Shown in pieces: positions 1 through 6,395 of a stretch of 10,522 nt of DNA (position 1 is its first letter; the number at the start of each line of letters is the position of its first letter). Both the position numbers and the translations under genes were made by a program. The stretch is taken from contig CAZRSF010000118.1 in NCBI GenBank assembly GCA_964602655.1, positions 1 through 10,522 of the forward strand, in the 5' to 3' direction. The notes under the pieces are model-generated. The model had not been told where the DNA came from and did not search any database. It saw nothing but the letters and a program-made list of their open reading frames with translations. Source of the stretch: Moduliflexus sp964602655 (lineage in GTDB: Bacteria > Moduliflexota > Moduliflexia > Moduliflexales > Moduliflexaceae).

Positions 1-1
1 C

Positions 2-751
2 CTGCTCATTTTAGATGTCAGCGAAAATACGGAGTATCAGGAAGAGCATCTGAACTTGCTGGCAAAATGGGGCGTGAGCGGAATTATCGTCGCCGGAACG
101 AAACTGTCGGCGGAATATCTCGTAGAACTGCGCGACCAATGCCAAATCCCCATCGTGTTATCGCGCGCCAAAGAGATTCCCGGTTTCCCCTGTATCATCC
201 CCGATTACACCACCTCCACCTATCGCGCGGCGCAATATTTGATGAGCCTCAATCACAAACGCCTGGCCTATATCTCCGGCCCGCCAGATTGGGCCTCTTC
301 GAAGATGCGCCAGGAGAGCATTGAACGCGCTCTGAGCGAAGCCGGCCTCACGTTGCCGCCGGAACGCATTCGCTGGGGATATGTCAACGTGGAAGAAAGC
401 GCGCAGGCGACCGCCAGCCTGTTACAATTACCGGAATGCGACAGGCCGACCGCCATTATTGCCTTTGATGATATTGTGGCCATCGGGGTCTTGCGTACGC
501 TTCATACGGCGGGTTTGCGCGTTCCACAGGATATTTCGGTGGTGGGATACAATGACATTCCATTGGCGGCATATACGGTACCGTCGTTGACCACAATTTC
601 CCAACCGACCTATCGAATTGGGCAATTAGCTGTCAAAAAATTGTTAGAAACGATGCTTACCGGAAAACAGACGAATGACGGTTCGATCCGCCTGGAATGC
701 CCGTTAATTTTGCGCGAATCAACGGGACCCTGCATCGAGTCAGCGGGATAG
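2..751 (+). CDS. LacI-family transcriptional regulator, 5' partial (ligand-binding domain)
   Basis: The frame is open from the left edge to TAG at 749-751, giving 249 visible residues. The N-terminal helix-turn-helix and the first part of the periplasmic-binding-protein-like core lie outside the window; by comparison with LacI (about 340 residues) roughly the first 90 residues are missing. Family hallmarks are visible: GVSGIIVAG near the start, the HKRLAYISGP strand, the IIAFDDIVAIGVLRTL helix, the VPQDISVVGYNDIPLAAY segment, and PSLTTISQP followed by the IGQLAVKKLL helix. Proteins of this family bind a sugar or similar ligand and then release or hold an operator. It lies directly upstream of a sugar-type importer and a glycosidase on the same strand, so it is probably their local repressor (inference). 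A TTG at 56 could serve as a start, but the open frame extends upstream with conserved sequence, so this is the edge of the window and not the true start. Confidence 0.93.
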   Translation: MLILDVSENTEYQEEHLNLLAKWGVSGIIVAGTKLSAEYLVELRDQCQIPIVLSRAKEIPGFPCIIPDYTTSTYRAAQYLMSLNHKRLAYISGPPDWASSKMRQESIERALSEAGLTLPPERIRWGYVNVEESAQATASLLQLPECDRPTAIIAFDDIVAIGVLRTLHTAGLRVPQDISVVGYNDIPLAAYTVPSLTTISQPTYRIGQLAVKKLLETMLTGKQTNDGSIRLECPLILRESTGPCIESAG

Positions 752-762
752 ATATTTTCTTC

Positions 763-774
763 ATTTTCGAAAAT
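763..774. promoter_or_regulatory. Candidate LacI-type operator (perfect 12-bp palindrome)
   Basis: ATTTTCGAAAAT is a perfect palindrome with a central CG, the usual centre of LacI-family operators. It ends five bases before the TTGACA box at 780. The TTCGAA core recurs at 854-859, 88 bp away centre to centre. It is too AT-rich and lacks the T-tract needed for a terminator of the preceding gene. Binding by the neighbouring regulator is inferred. Confidence 0.35.
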
Positions 775-779
775 CAATC

Positions 780-808
780 TTGACAAATTCTTCATCTATT
801 TTTAGTTC
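780..808 (+). promoter_or_regulatory. Possible sigma-70-type promoter
   Basis: A consensus TTGACA lies at 780-785. At 17-bp spacing the -10 position (803-808, TAGTTC) matches the consensus poorly, so the promoter would be weak or need help. It stands between the palindromes at 763-774 and 816-832, as expected for a repressible promoter. The importer start codon is about 290 bases downstream, which implies a long leader if this promoter is used. Confidence 0.3.
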
Positions 809-815
809 TGAATCA

Positions 816-866
816 TTCACGTTGAACGGTAACAGGGAAGGTATTGTGACGTGTTCGAACGACACG
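816..866. promoter_or_regulatory. Two candidate operator palindromes
   Basis: The first site centres on 824 (CGTT-G-AACG, 820-828, with matching TT/AA at 816-817 and 831-832). The second is GTTCGAAC at 853-860 inside the wider CGTGT...ACACG pair (850-866). The two share a GTT(C)GAACG pattern and their centres are about 32 bp apart, close to three helical turns. Both lie just downstream of the TTGACA box, where a bound repressor could block initiation or elongation. No binding data are available; this is pattern recognition only. Confidence 0.3.
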
Positions 867-891
867 AATAGGGATAACACGAAGGATATTT

Positions 892-957
892 ATGTTGGTT
901 TATCGCCATTCTTGTTGTTTCAGGGAGGTGATTGATGGGAAAATGGATACGTTGTGA
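892..957 (+). CDS. Possible 21-codon leader peptide A
   Basis: ATG at 892 is preceded by GAAGGA (881-886) five bases upstream, a reasonable ribosome site, and the frame closes at TGA 955-957. The peptide starts MLVYRHSCCF and resembles no family I know. It overlaps the next tiny frame by 23 bases, and that frame's ribosome site lies inside this one, so translation of the two could be coupled. Chance occurrence is quite possible at this length. Confidence 0.22.
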   Translation: MLVYRHSCCFREVIDGKMDTL

Positions 958-997
958 ATGCATAAAAATCACGTCATGGAGCAAAATGTCATGGTAA
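935..997 (+). CDS. Possible 20-codon leader peptide B
   Basis: ATG at 935 follows GGGAGGTGA (923-931), an almost ideal match to the 16S anti-Shine-Dalgarno and the strongest such site in the window. The frame ends at TAA 995-997. The peptide begins MGKWIRCEC and has three tryptophans (positions 4, 15, 20) and two cysteines (7, 9). The stop lies 99 bases before the importer start. It may be a regulatory leader peptide, a small protein, or a remnant; no function can be given. Confidence 0.3.
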   Translation: MGKWIRCECIKITSWSKMSW

Positions 998-1096
998 TGT
1001 TATCAGTTATGTGAACATGTACGGCGCAAAATATCCTATCGGTTTTCTACCCGGCAGGATGTAAGCCTGTGCCTTTAATCAAAATGAGGAGACATT

Positions 1097-3016
1097 ATGC
1101 GAAAGAGAATCTGTACCGTTAGTATAGTCACATTGGCGCTGGTAGGTCTGATGATGCATCCGGTCTTGGCTGCGGCGTATAAAGAATCACCGCTGCTGGC
1201 AGAGCAGGTCAAAGCTGGCACGCTGCCGCCGATAGAACAGCGGCTGCCTGAAAATCCACTCGTCGTGACGCCTGCTGAAAAAAATGGCAAGTTCGGCGGC
1301 ACATGGCGTATGGGCATGACGGCCGGAACCGATGATGTGTCCTTTTATCGAATCTTCTCGTATGAACCGTTAGTGCGCTGGAATGTGGCATGGACGGACA
1401 TTATCCCGAACGTGGCGGAAAAATGGGAAACCAACGCGGATGCGACCGAATACACCTTCTATCTCCGTAAAGGCATCAAATGGTCTGATGGTCAGCCGTT
1501 AACCGTAGATGACATTTTATTCTGGTGGGAAGATGTGGCATCGAATACGGAACTGACGCCTGCTCCGCCAACCTGGATGTCTGCGGGCGGAGAACCTGGC
1601 ACCGTGACCAAAGTTGATGATCTGACGGTCAAATTCACGTTCGCCAAACCGAATGGATTGTTCCTGTCGAACATCGCGGGAGCAAACAGTCGCGCCATGC
1701 TCATTTGCCCGAAACATTTTGCTCAGCAATATCACGCCAAATATCAGGATAAGGCCAAATTAGAGCAGATGATGAAGGATGGCGGCTATACGACGTGGAA
1801 AGATATGTTCATTGCGAGAGTGACGCAGTGGGATGGCGGCGGATATGGGCAATACAGCGTGGCAGGGCGTCCGACTCTGGCTGCCTGGGTGGTAGAACAG
1901 CCGATTTCCGGGTCAGCGACGCAGGTGACATTCGTGCGGAATCCGTACTATTGGAAAGTCGATCCTGATGGTCAGCAATATCCATATATTGATCGTCTGG
2001 TCTATACGATTTTCCAGGATACGGCGGCCATGCTGCTGAAAGCGACCAATGGCGAAATTGACTTCCAGATGCGGCATTTCAACAATTTAGCGAACAAAGC
2101 CGTGTTGTTCGACAACCAGCAGAAAGGCGATTACCGCTTCTTCGATCTGGTGAGCGCCGGAAGTAACAGCATTGTGTACCATCTGAATCTGACGCACAAA
2201 AATCCCGCCTTGCGAAGCGTTTTCCAAAACAAAGATTTCCGGATCGGTCTCTCGTATGCGATTAACCGCCAGGAGATCATTGACACCGTCTTTATGGGAC
2301 AGGGGACGCCTGCGCAGCCTGCGGCGTTGGAAGGAAGCCCGCTCTATAACAAACAATTAGCCACCCAGTACACCGAGTACGATGTGGCGAAAGCCAATGA
2401 GTACCTTGACAAGGTGTTGCCCAAAAAAGATGCGAACGGGATGCGGTTGCTCGCGGATGGTAATCCGTTGAGTTTTGCCATTGAAATTTCGAACGCCTAT
2501 AAAGAACAGGTTGACGCTGGCATGATGGTCGCGAAATACTGGCAGGCAGTCGGCGTGAATGCGCAGGCCAAACCGGAAGATCGCGCCTTGATGTATGAAC
2601 GGAAGAACAATAACGATCTGGATGCCATGACCTGGGGCGGAGAAGCCGGCATGGGAACGATTCTCGATCCGCGCAACTTCTTCCCGAATTCGAATGAAGC
2701 GGCATGGGCGATTGCCTGGGCAAGTTGGTATCAACCGGATGTCGCGAAAGCCGAAGAACCGCCAGCCGAGATCAAAAAGATGATGGCGTTATATGATCAA
2801 GCCAAGGCCACAGCGACCGTAGAAGGCCAGAATAAGGTCATGGCGGAACTGTTACAGCTTTCGGCAGACTACTTCCCCTGCATCGGCATCAGCACCGCGC
2901 CCATGCTCTATGGCATCGTCAAAAACACGATGGAGAATGTACCGGCAAGCATGATCAATAGCTGGCAGTATCCGACTCCGGCTCCGGTCAATACATTCAC
3001 ATTCTCGTTCAAATAA
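1097..3016 (+). CDS. ABC importer solute-binding protein, SBP_bac_5 (peptide/oligosaccharide type)
   Basis: This 639-residue periplasmic receptor captures the substrate and delivers it to the permease pair encoded next. Residues 1-25 form a Sec signal: MRKR, a hydrophobic stretch, then VLA before the likely cut at 25/26. There is no lipobox cysteine, so the mature protein should be free in a periplasm. The SBP_bac_5 family block (AEKWE at 107-111, then YTFYLRKGIKWSDGQPLT and DDILFWWED) is clear, as are the central SYAINRQEIIDTVFMGQG segment and a tryptophan-rich C-terminus. The mature N-terminus (SPLLAEQVKAGTLPPIEQRL) and length are typical of the long members found with sugar-use genes, although the family as a whole includes peptide, nickel and sugar binders. 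The start is fixed by TGAGGAG at 1085-1091. The glycosidase downstream argues for an oligosaccharide or glycoside ligand (inference). Confidence 0.93.
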   Translation: MRKRICTVSIVTLALVGLMMHPVLAAAYKESPLLAEQVKAGTLPPIEQRLPENPLVVTPAEKNGKFGGTWRMGMTAGTDDVSFYRIFSYEPLVRWNVAWTDIIPNVAEKWETNADATEYTFYLRKGIKWSDGQPLTVDDILFWWEDVASNTELTPAPPTWMSAGGEPGTVTKVDDLTVKFTFAKPNGLFLSNIAGANSRAMLICPKHFAQQYHAKYQDKAKLEQMMKDGGYTTWKDMFIARVTQWDGGGYGQYSVAGRPTLAAWVVEQPISGSATQVTFVRNPYYWKVDPDGQQYPYIDRLVYTIFQDTAAMLLKATNGEIDFQMRHFNNLANKAVLFDNQQKGDYRFFDLVSAGSNSIVYHLNLTHKNPALRSVFQNKDFRIGLSYAINRQEIIDTVFMGQGTPAQPAALEGSPLYNKQLATQYTEYDVAKANEYLDKVLPKKDANGMRLLADGNPLSFAIEISNAYKEQVDAGMMVAKYWQAVGVNAQAKPEDRALMYERKNNNDLDAMTWGGEAGMGTILDPRNFFPNSNEAAWAIAWASWYQPDVAKAEEPPAEIKKMMALYDQAKATATVEGQNKVMAELLQLSADYFPCIGISTAPMLYGIVKNTMENVPASMINSWQYPTPAPVNTFTFSFK

Positions 3017-3034
3017 ACCTCACATAATCCCCAG

Positions 3035-3057
3035 CCCCTCCCCCAAATGGGGAGGGG
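3035..3057. repeat. GC-rich hairpin between binding protein and permease
   Basis: CCCCTCCCC (3035-3043) pairs perfectly with GGGGAGGGG (3049-3057) across a five-base loop, starting 18 bases after the binding-protein stop. There is no T-tract, so it is not a classic terminator. A stem here could protect the 3' end of the abundant binding-protein message, as described for REP sequences between malE and malF (analogy). The bases just after it (3058-3072) supply the permease ribosome site. Sequence similarity to the arms at 5193-5277 (GCCCCTCCC...GGAGGGG, then GCGCAG) suggests a relative of that element. Confidence 0.7.
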
Positions 3058-3079
3058 CGAAGCGCAGAGGAGATTCTCC

Positions 3080-4069
3080 ATGTTACAATATATTCTGCGG
3101 CGTTTGTTGCTGATGATCCCGACGTTTTTCGTGATCTCATTAGTGGCGTTTGCTATTATTCAATTGCCGCCGGGCGATTTTGCGACGTCGTATATCGCCG
3201 GTCTGGCAGCCCAGGGCAATCAGGTGAGTCAGGATGCCACCGAAGCGTTGCGCCAGATGTACGGCTTAGGCGATCCGCTGCCGGTGCAATATTTCAAATG
3301 GATGAAAGGGATTCTCACTCGCGGCGATTTCGGCCTTGCGTTCGATCTGCGCGAGCCAGTCTCGCAAGTCATCTGGGAGCGCGTCTGGCTGACAGTTGCC
3401 CTTTCGTTGGGAAGCGTCGTGATTACCTGGATGATCGCGTTTCCGATTGGGATTTTTTCGGCGGTCAGGCAATATTCTCTCGGCGATTATTTCTTCACGC
3501 TGTTAGGCTTCATCGGGATCGCCGTGCCGAGTTTTCTATTAGCGTTGGTGCTGATGTATCTCCAATTCAAATATTTCAGCAAGACGACAGGCGGCCTGTT
3601 TTCCGATCATTTCGTGAACGTTCCCTGGAGTGTCGCGCGTGTGTGGGATTTGATCCAACATCTCTGGATTCCCATGCTGCTGTTAGCGTTCGGTGGCACG
3701 GCGGAATTGATTCGAATCATGCGGGCGAATTTGCTCGATGAAATGCGTAAGCCCTACGTCGTCACGGCGCGTTCCAAAGGCTTGCCGGAGTGGAAAGTGT
3801 TGTTCAAATATCCGGTGCGGCTCGCGCTCAACCCATTTGTCAGCACGATTGGCTGGACATTGCCATATTTGGTGTCCGGTTCGATTATTCTGTCGGTCGT
3901 GATGAATCTGCCGACGACCGGGCCGATGCTGCTGCGGGCGCTGCAAGTGCAAGACATGTATTTAGCAGGCGCAATCATCATGATTTTAAGTCTCTTGACC
4001 ATTATCGGCACGCTGGTATCCGATGTGTTGCTGGCCTGGCTCGATCCCCGAATTCGCTTCAATAAGTAG
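3080..4069 (+). CDS. ABC importer permease, DppB/OppB type
   Basis: This 329-residue inner-membrane subunit forms half of the import channel. The N-terminus MLQYILRRLLLMIPTFFVIS with one membrane span (about 9-30) and the LPPGDF sequence after it is the standard DppB/OppB opening. A periplasmic segment ends near LTRGDFGLAFDLREPV, and five further hydrophobic segments follow. The cytoplasmic coupling (EAA) loop reads YVVTARSKGLPEW, with TARSKGL at 229-235. The C-terminus DVLLAWLDPRIRF is also typical. I chose ATG 3080 because AGAGGAG (3066-3072) lies seven bases upstream; the in-frame ATG at 3047 sits in the loop of the preceding hairpin, has no ribosome site and adds a charged, unconserved tail. 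The gene ends eight bases before the partner permease. Confidence 0.95.
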   Translation: MLQYILRRLLLMIPTFFVISLVAFAIIQLPPGDFATSYIAGLAAQGNQVSQDATEALRQMYGLGDPLPVQYFKWMKGILTRGDFGLAFDLREPVSQVIWERVWLTVALSLGSVVITWMIAFPIGIFSAVRQYSLGDYFFTLLGFIGIAVPSFLLALVLMYLQFKYFSKTTGGLFSDHFVNVPWSVARVWDLIQHLWIPMLLLAFGGTAELIRIMRANLLDEMRKPYVVTARSKGLPEWKVLFKYPVRLALNPFVSTIGWTLPYLVSGSIILSVVMNLPTTGPMLLRALQVQDMYLAGAIIMILSLLTIIGTLVSDVLLAWLDPRIRFNK

Positions 4070-4077
4070 AGGTGATT

Positions 4078-5184
4078 ATGACAGCCACCGTTGAAAAAGA
4101 CACGCAAGTCTATGTTGCGCCGCAATGGAAATTAGTATGGTGGAAATTTCGTAAGCATAAATTCGCGCTGATGAGCGGCGTGATCGTGCTTCTTATTTAT
4201 CTTGTTGCGCTCTTTGCAGATGTTCTCGCGCTCTTTCCTCCGGATCAAACCAATTCCAAGTTTTTGTACGCTCCGCCCCAAACATTACATCTGTTCGACA
4301 CGCAAGGCAAGTTTGGACTGTGCGTCAATGGCTACACTTCGAAAATCGAACCGGTGGCGTTGCGCCGCGTGTTTGTGGTTGACCCGACGACCAGCATTCC
4401 GATTGATTTTTTCGTGAAGGGGTATCCATATAAATTATTCGGATTGATTCCGACGAATCTCCATCTGATTGGCCCGCGCGACCCGAATCAGCCGATTTAT
4501 CTGCTCGGCGCCGACCGGTTAGGCCGCGATCTTCTGAGCCGCCTGATCTTAGGAACGCGCATTTCGATGTCAATCGGCTTGATCGGCGTTTTTTTGAGTC
4601 TGGTATTGGGAATTCTGCTCGGCGGGATTTCCGGATATTACGGCGGAATCGTGGACGAGTTCATTCAGCGAATGATTGAATTTCTACGGTCAATCCCGTC
4701 AATTCCGCTCTGGATGGGATTAGCTGCGGCCTTACCGCTATATTGGCCGCCGCTGCGGGTCTATTTCGGCATTACGGTGATTCTGTCGTTGATTGGCTGG
4801 ACAGGGTTGGCGCGAGTCGTGCGCGGGAAATTCTTGTCGCTGCGCGAAGAAGATTTTATTATGTCCGCCCGTTTGGATGGGCAGCATGAATTCGGCATCA
4901 TCCTGTTTCAGATGCTGCCCGCCTTTACCAGTCACATTATCGCGTCCATCACTCTCGCGATTCCCAGCATGATTTTGTCGGAAACGGCGTTGAGTTTTTT
5001 AGGGTTAGGATTGCGCGAACCGGTTGTGAGTTGGGGCGTGCTGCTGCAAGACGCGCAGGAAATTCGCGCCATCGCCACCGCGCCCTGGCTGCTGATTCCG
5101 GCGTTAGCCGTCGTGTTGGCGGTGTTGACCTTAAACTTTTTGGGAGACGGCTTGCGCGACGCGGCTGATCCGTATGCGCGATAA
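4078..5184 (+). CDS. ABC importer permease, DppC/OppC type, with enlarged periplasmic loop
   Basis: This 368-residue second channel subunit has a cytoplasmic N-terminal tail with the OppC_N pattern (WWKFRKHKFALMSG), a first span at about 31-52, and then the conserved LGADRLGRDLLSR block (143-155) leading into the core. The coupling loop reads EEDFIMSARLDGQ, with SARLDG at 263-268. The C-terminus NFLGDGLRDAADPYAR is diagnostic for the family. Usual DppC proteins are about 300 residues; the extra length lies mainly between span 1 and residue 142, an extracytoplasmic stretch about 90 residues long. ATG 4078 is preferred because AGAGGTGA (4068-4075) precedes it; the in-frame GTG at 4072 would lie inside that site. 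The eight-base spacing to the upstream permease indicates co-translation. Confidence 0.95.
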   Translation: MTATVEKDTQVYVAPQWKLVWWKFRKHKFALMSGVIVLLIYLVALFADVLALFPPDQTNSKFLYAPPQTLHLFDTQGKFGLCVNGYTSKIEPVALRRVFVVDPTTSIPIDFFVKGYPYKLFGLIPTNLHLIGPRDPNQPIYLLGADRLGRDLLSRLILGTRISMSIGLIGVFLSLVLGILLGGISGYYGGIVDEFIQRMIEFLRSIPSIPLWMGLAAALPLYWPPLRVYFGITVILSLIGWTGLARVVRGKFLSLREEDFIMSARLDGQHEFGIILFQMLPAFTSHIIASITLAIPSMILSETALSFLGLGLREPVVSWGVLLQDAQEIRAIATAPWLLIPALAVVLAVLTLNFLGDGLRDAADPYAR

Positions 5185-5192
5185 CAGGAAGA

Positions 5193-5277
5193 ACCCACCC
5201 CTTGCCCCTCCCAGGAGGGGAATTCAGGCGCAGTGACCGCATGAAGATTCCCCTCCTGGGAGGGGCAAGGGGTGGGT
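5193..5277. repeat. Long perfect inverted repeat (31-bp arms, 23-nt loop)
   Basis: Positions 5193-5223 are the exact reverse complement of 5247-5277. The arms are very GC-rich (CCCACCCCTTGCCCCTCCC and so on) and the 23-nt loop is 5224-5246. It fills most of the 101-base gap between the second permease and the first ATPase, and its right arm ends eight bases before the ATPase ATG. There is no T-tract and no reading frame. It looks like a dispersed palindromic element of REP/MITE type. Its loop, read in reverse complement, resembles the loop at 9474-9496. Confidence 0.88.
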
Positions 5278-5285
5278 AAGACCGA

Positions 5286-6286
5286 ATGACACAACAACCG
5301 TTACTACAAGTCAAAGGACTGAAAACGCATTTTTTTCTGGATGAAGGCACGGTCAAATCCGTTGACGGCGCCGACTTCGCCATCATGCCCGGTTCGACCG
5401 TCGGCGTGGTGGGGGAAAGCGGCTGCGGCAAGAGCGTCACCGCCTTTTCGATTTTGCAATTAGTGAGTCATCCGGGACGCATTGTGGAGGGGGAAATCCT
5501 CTGGCGGCGGAATGGGCAGAACGGCTCGGNNNNNNNNNNGCCAAATTAAAACCGAATAGCCGCGCCATGCGAGCCGTGCGGGGTGGCGAAATCTCCATGA
5601 TTTTTCAGGAGCCGATGGTCTCCCTGAGTCCGGTGCATACGGTGGGCGATCAGATTACCGAAGTGTTGCGCCAGCATCGCAACCTCAATAAAAAGGATGC
5701 GCGAGATCGGGCGATTGATATGCTGCGAAAAGTCGGCATTCCGCAGCCGGAACGCCGGATTGACACCTATCCGTTTCAGATGAGCGGCGGCATGCGGCAG
5801 CGCACCATGATTGCGATGGCGCTCGCCTGCCATCCGACGTTATTGATTGCCGATGAGCCGACGACCGCCCTGGATGTCACGACGCAGGCGCAAATCCTCG
5901 AATTGATGTTAGGGCTGCAACGCGAGTTCGATATGGCGATTATGATGATTACGCATAATTTAGGCGTGGTCGCCGAGATTTGCAATCATGTGATTGTGAT
6001 GTACTTAGGCGAAGTGGTGGAGCAGGCTCCTGTGGATGCGCTGTTTCACGACGCCCGGCATCCCTACACCCAAGCGTTGCTCCGTTCGATCCCGGTATTA
6101 GGTCAGAGTAAAATCGGACGGCTTGATCCGATCAAAGGCATGGTTCCCGATCCGTATAATCGCCCGCAGGGCTGCGCGTTTCATCCCCGATGCGCCCAAA
6201 AAATCGCGGGGAAATGCGATCAGGAACGCATCCCGTTAACCACATTGCCGGATGGCCGCACCGTGCGATGCGCGCTCTATCAATGA
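5286..6286 (+). CDS. ABC importer ATPase, DppD/OppD type (interrupted by an assembly gap)
   Basis: This cytoplasmic ATPase is one of the two that power the importer. The first segment (5286-5529) carries Walker A GESGCGKS at residues 43-50. After the 10-N run, the second segment reads from 5540 (AKLKPNSRAMRAV...) through the Q-loop MIFQEP, signature MSGGMRQR (about 5780), Walker B LLIADEP (about 5840-5860), and H-loop MITHN. It ends with the oligo_HPY-type tail, which has four cysteines (GCAFHPRC...C...C); an equivalent cysteine set in M. tuberculosis OppD binds a 4Fe-4S cluster. The two segments are in different frames only because exactly ten Ns are shown: a true gap of 8 or 11 bases would restore one continuous gene of about 333 residues, the normal DppD size. 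The ATG has no clear ribosome site other than G-rich sequence in the right arm of the preceding hairpin. Confidence 0.9.
5530..5539. other. Assembly gap (10 N) inside the first ATPase gene
   Basis: Ten Ns fall in the variable stretch between the GRIVEGEIL strand and the helix before the Q-loop. The upstream frame leaves one base (5529) to start a codon and the downstream frame begins a codon at 5540, so the real number of bases must be 3n+2. In related ATPases only a few residues usually separate these parts, so 8 or 11 bases is the likeliest size. Confidence 0.9.
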
Positions 6287-6297
6287 GATTTATCGGA

Positions 6298-6389
6298 AAT
6301 AGAACACTGATTGGACTGATTAACATGATCATTACTGATTCGAAAAAATCAGTGAAAACCAGTCTCATCAGTCCAATCAGTGTTCTATT
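6298..6389. repeat. Inverted repeat with nested hairpin (23-bp arms)
   Basis: Positions 6298-6320 and 6367-6389 are perfect reverse complements. Inside the 46-base centre is a second hairpin: ACTGATT at 6334-6340 pairs with AATCAGT at 6347-6353. ACTGAT thus occurs in the outer arms and in the inner stem, which suggests the element grew from repeats of one unit. Unlike the other elements it is AT-rich, and it is followed by CTTTTC, so it could act as a weak terminator or attenuator between the two ATPase genes. The right arm ends six bases before the second ATPase ATG. Confidence 0.88.
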
Positions 6390-6395
6390 CTTTTC

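Larger units (their letters stand above)
752..1096 (+). other. Regulatory intergenic region between repressor and importer genes
   Basis: This 345-base gap contains no long reading frame. It holds a perfect AT-rich palindrome (763-774), a TTGACA box (780-785), two further palindromic sites (816-832, 850-866), a pair of ACACGAA repeats 15 bases apart (862-868 and 877-883), two tiny overlapping frames with good ribosome sites (892-957, 935-997), a weak hairpin at 1053-1073, and finally the ribosome site TGAGGAG (1085-1091) of the binding-protein gene. It is the only long gap in the window without a long GC-rich inverted repeat, which fits a role as the main control region of the operon (inference). 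Confidence 0.6.

Noticed and set aside
1053..1073. Hairpin GGCAGG...CCTGTGCC before the binding-protein gene as a riboswitch or terminator
   Set aside because: The stem is short and imperfect, is followed by only three Ts, and no conserved riboswitch core is recognisable around it.
3047..3079. Earlier ATG (3047) as the start of the first permease
   Set aside because: It lies in the loop and right arm of a hairpin, lacks a ribosome site and adds residues unlike DppB N-termini; ATG 3080 has AGAGGAG seven bases upstream.
4072..4077. GTG 4072 as the start of the second permease
   Set aside because: It falls within the AGAGGTGA ribosome site that serves ATG 4078 and has no site of its own.
5286..5549. 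Short truncated ATPase ending at 5549
   Set aside because: The stop appears only because of the placeholder length of the N-run; conserved sequence resumes at 5540 in a frame that a gap of 8 or 11 bases restores.
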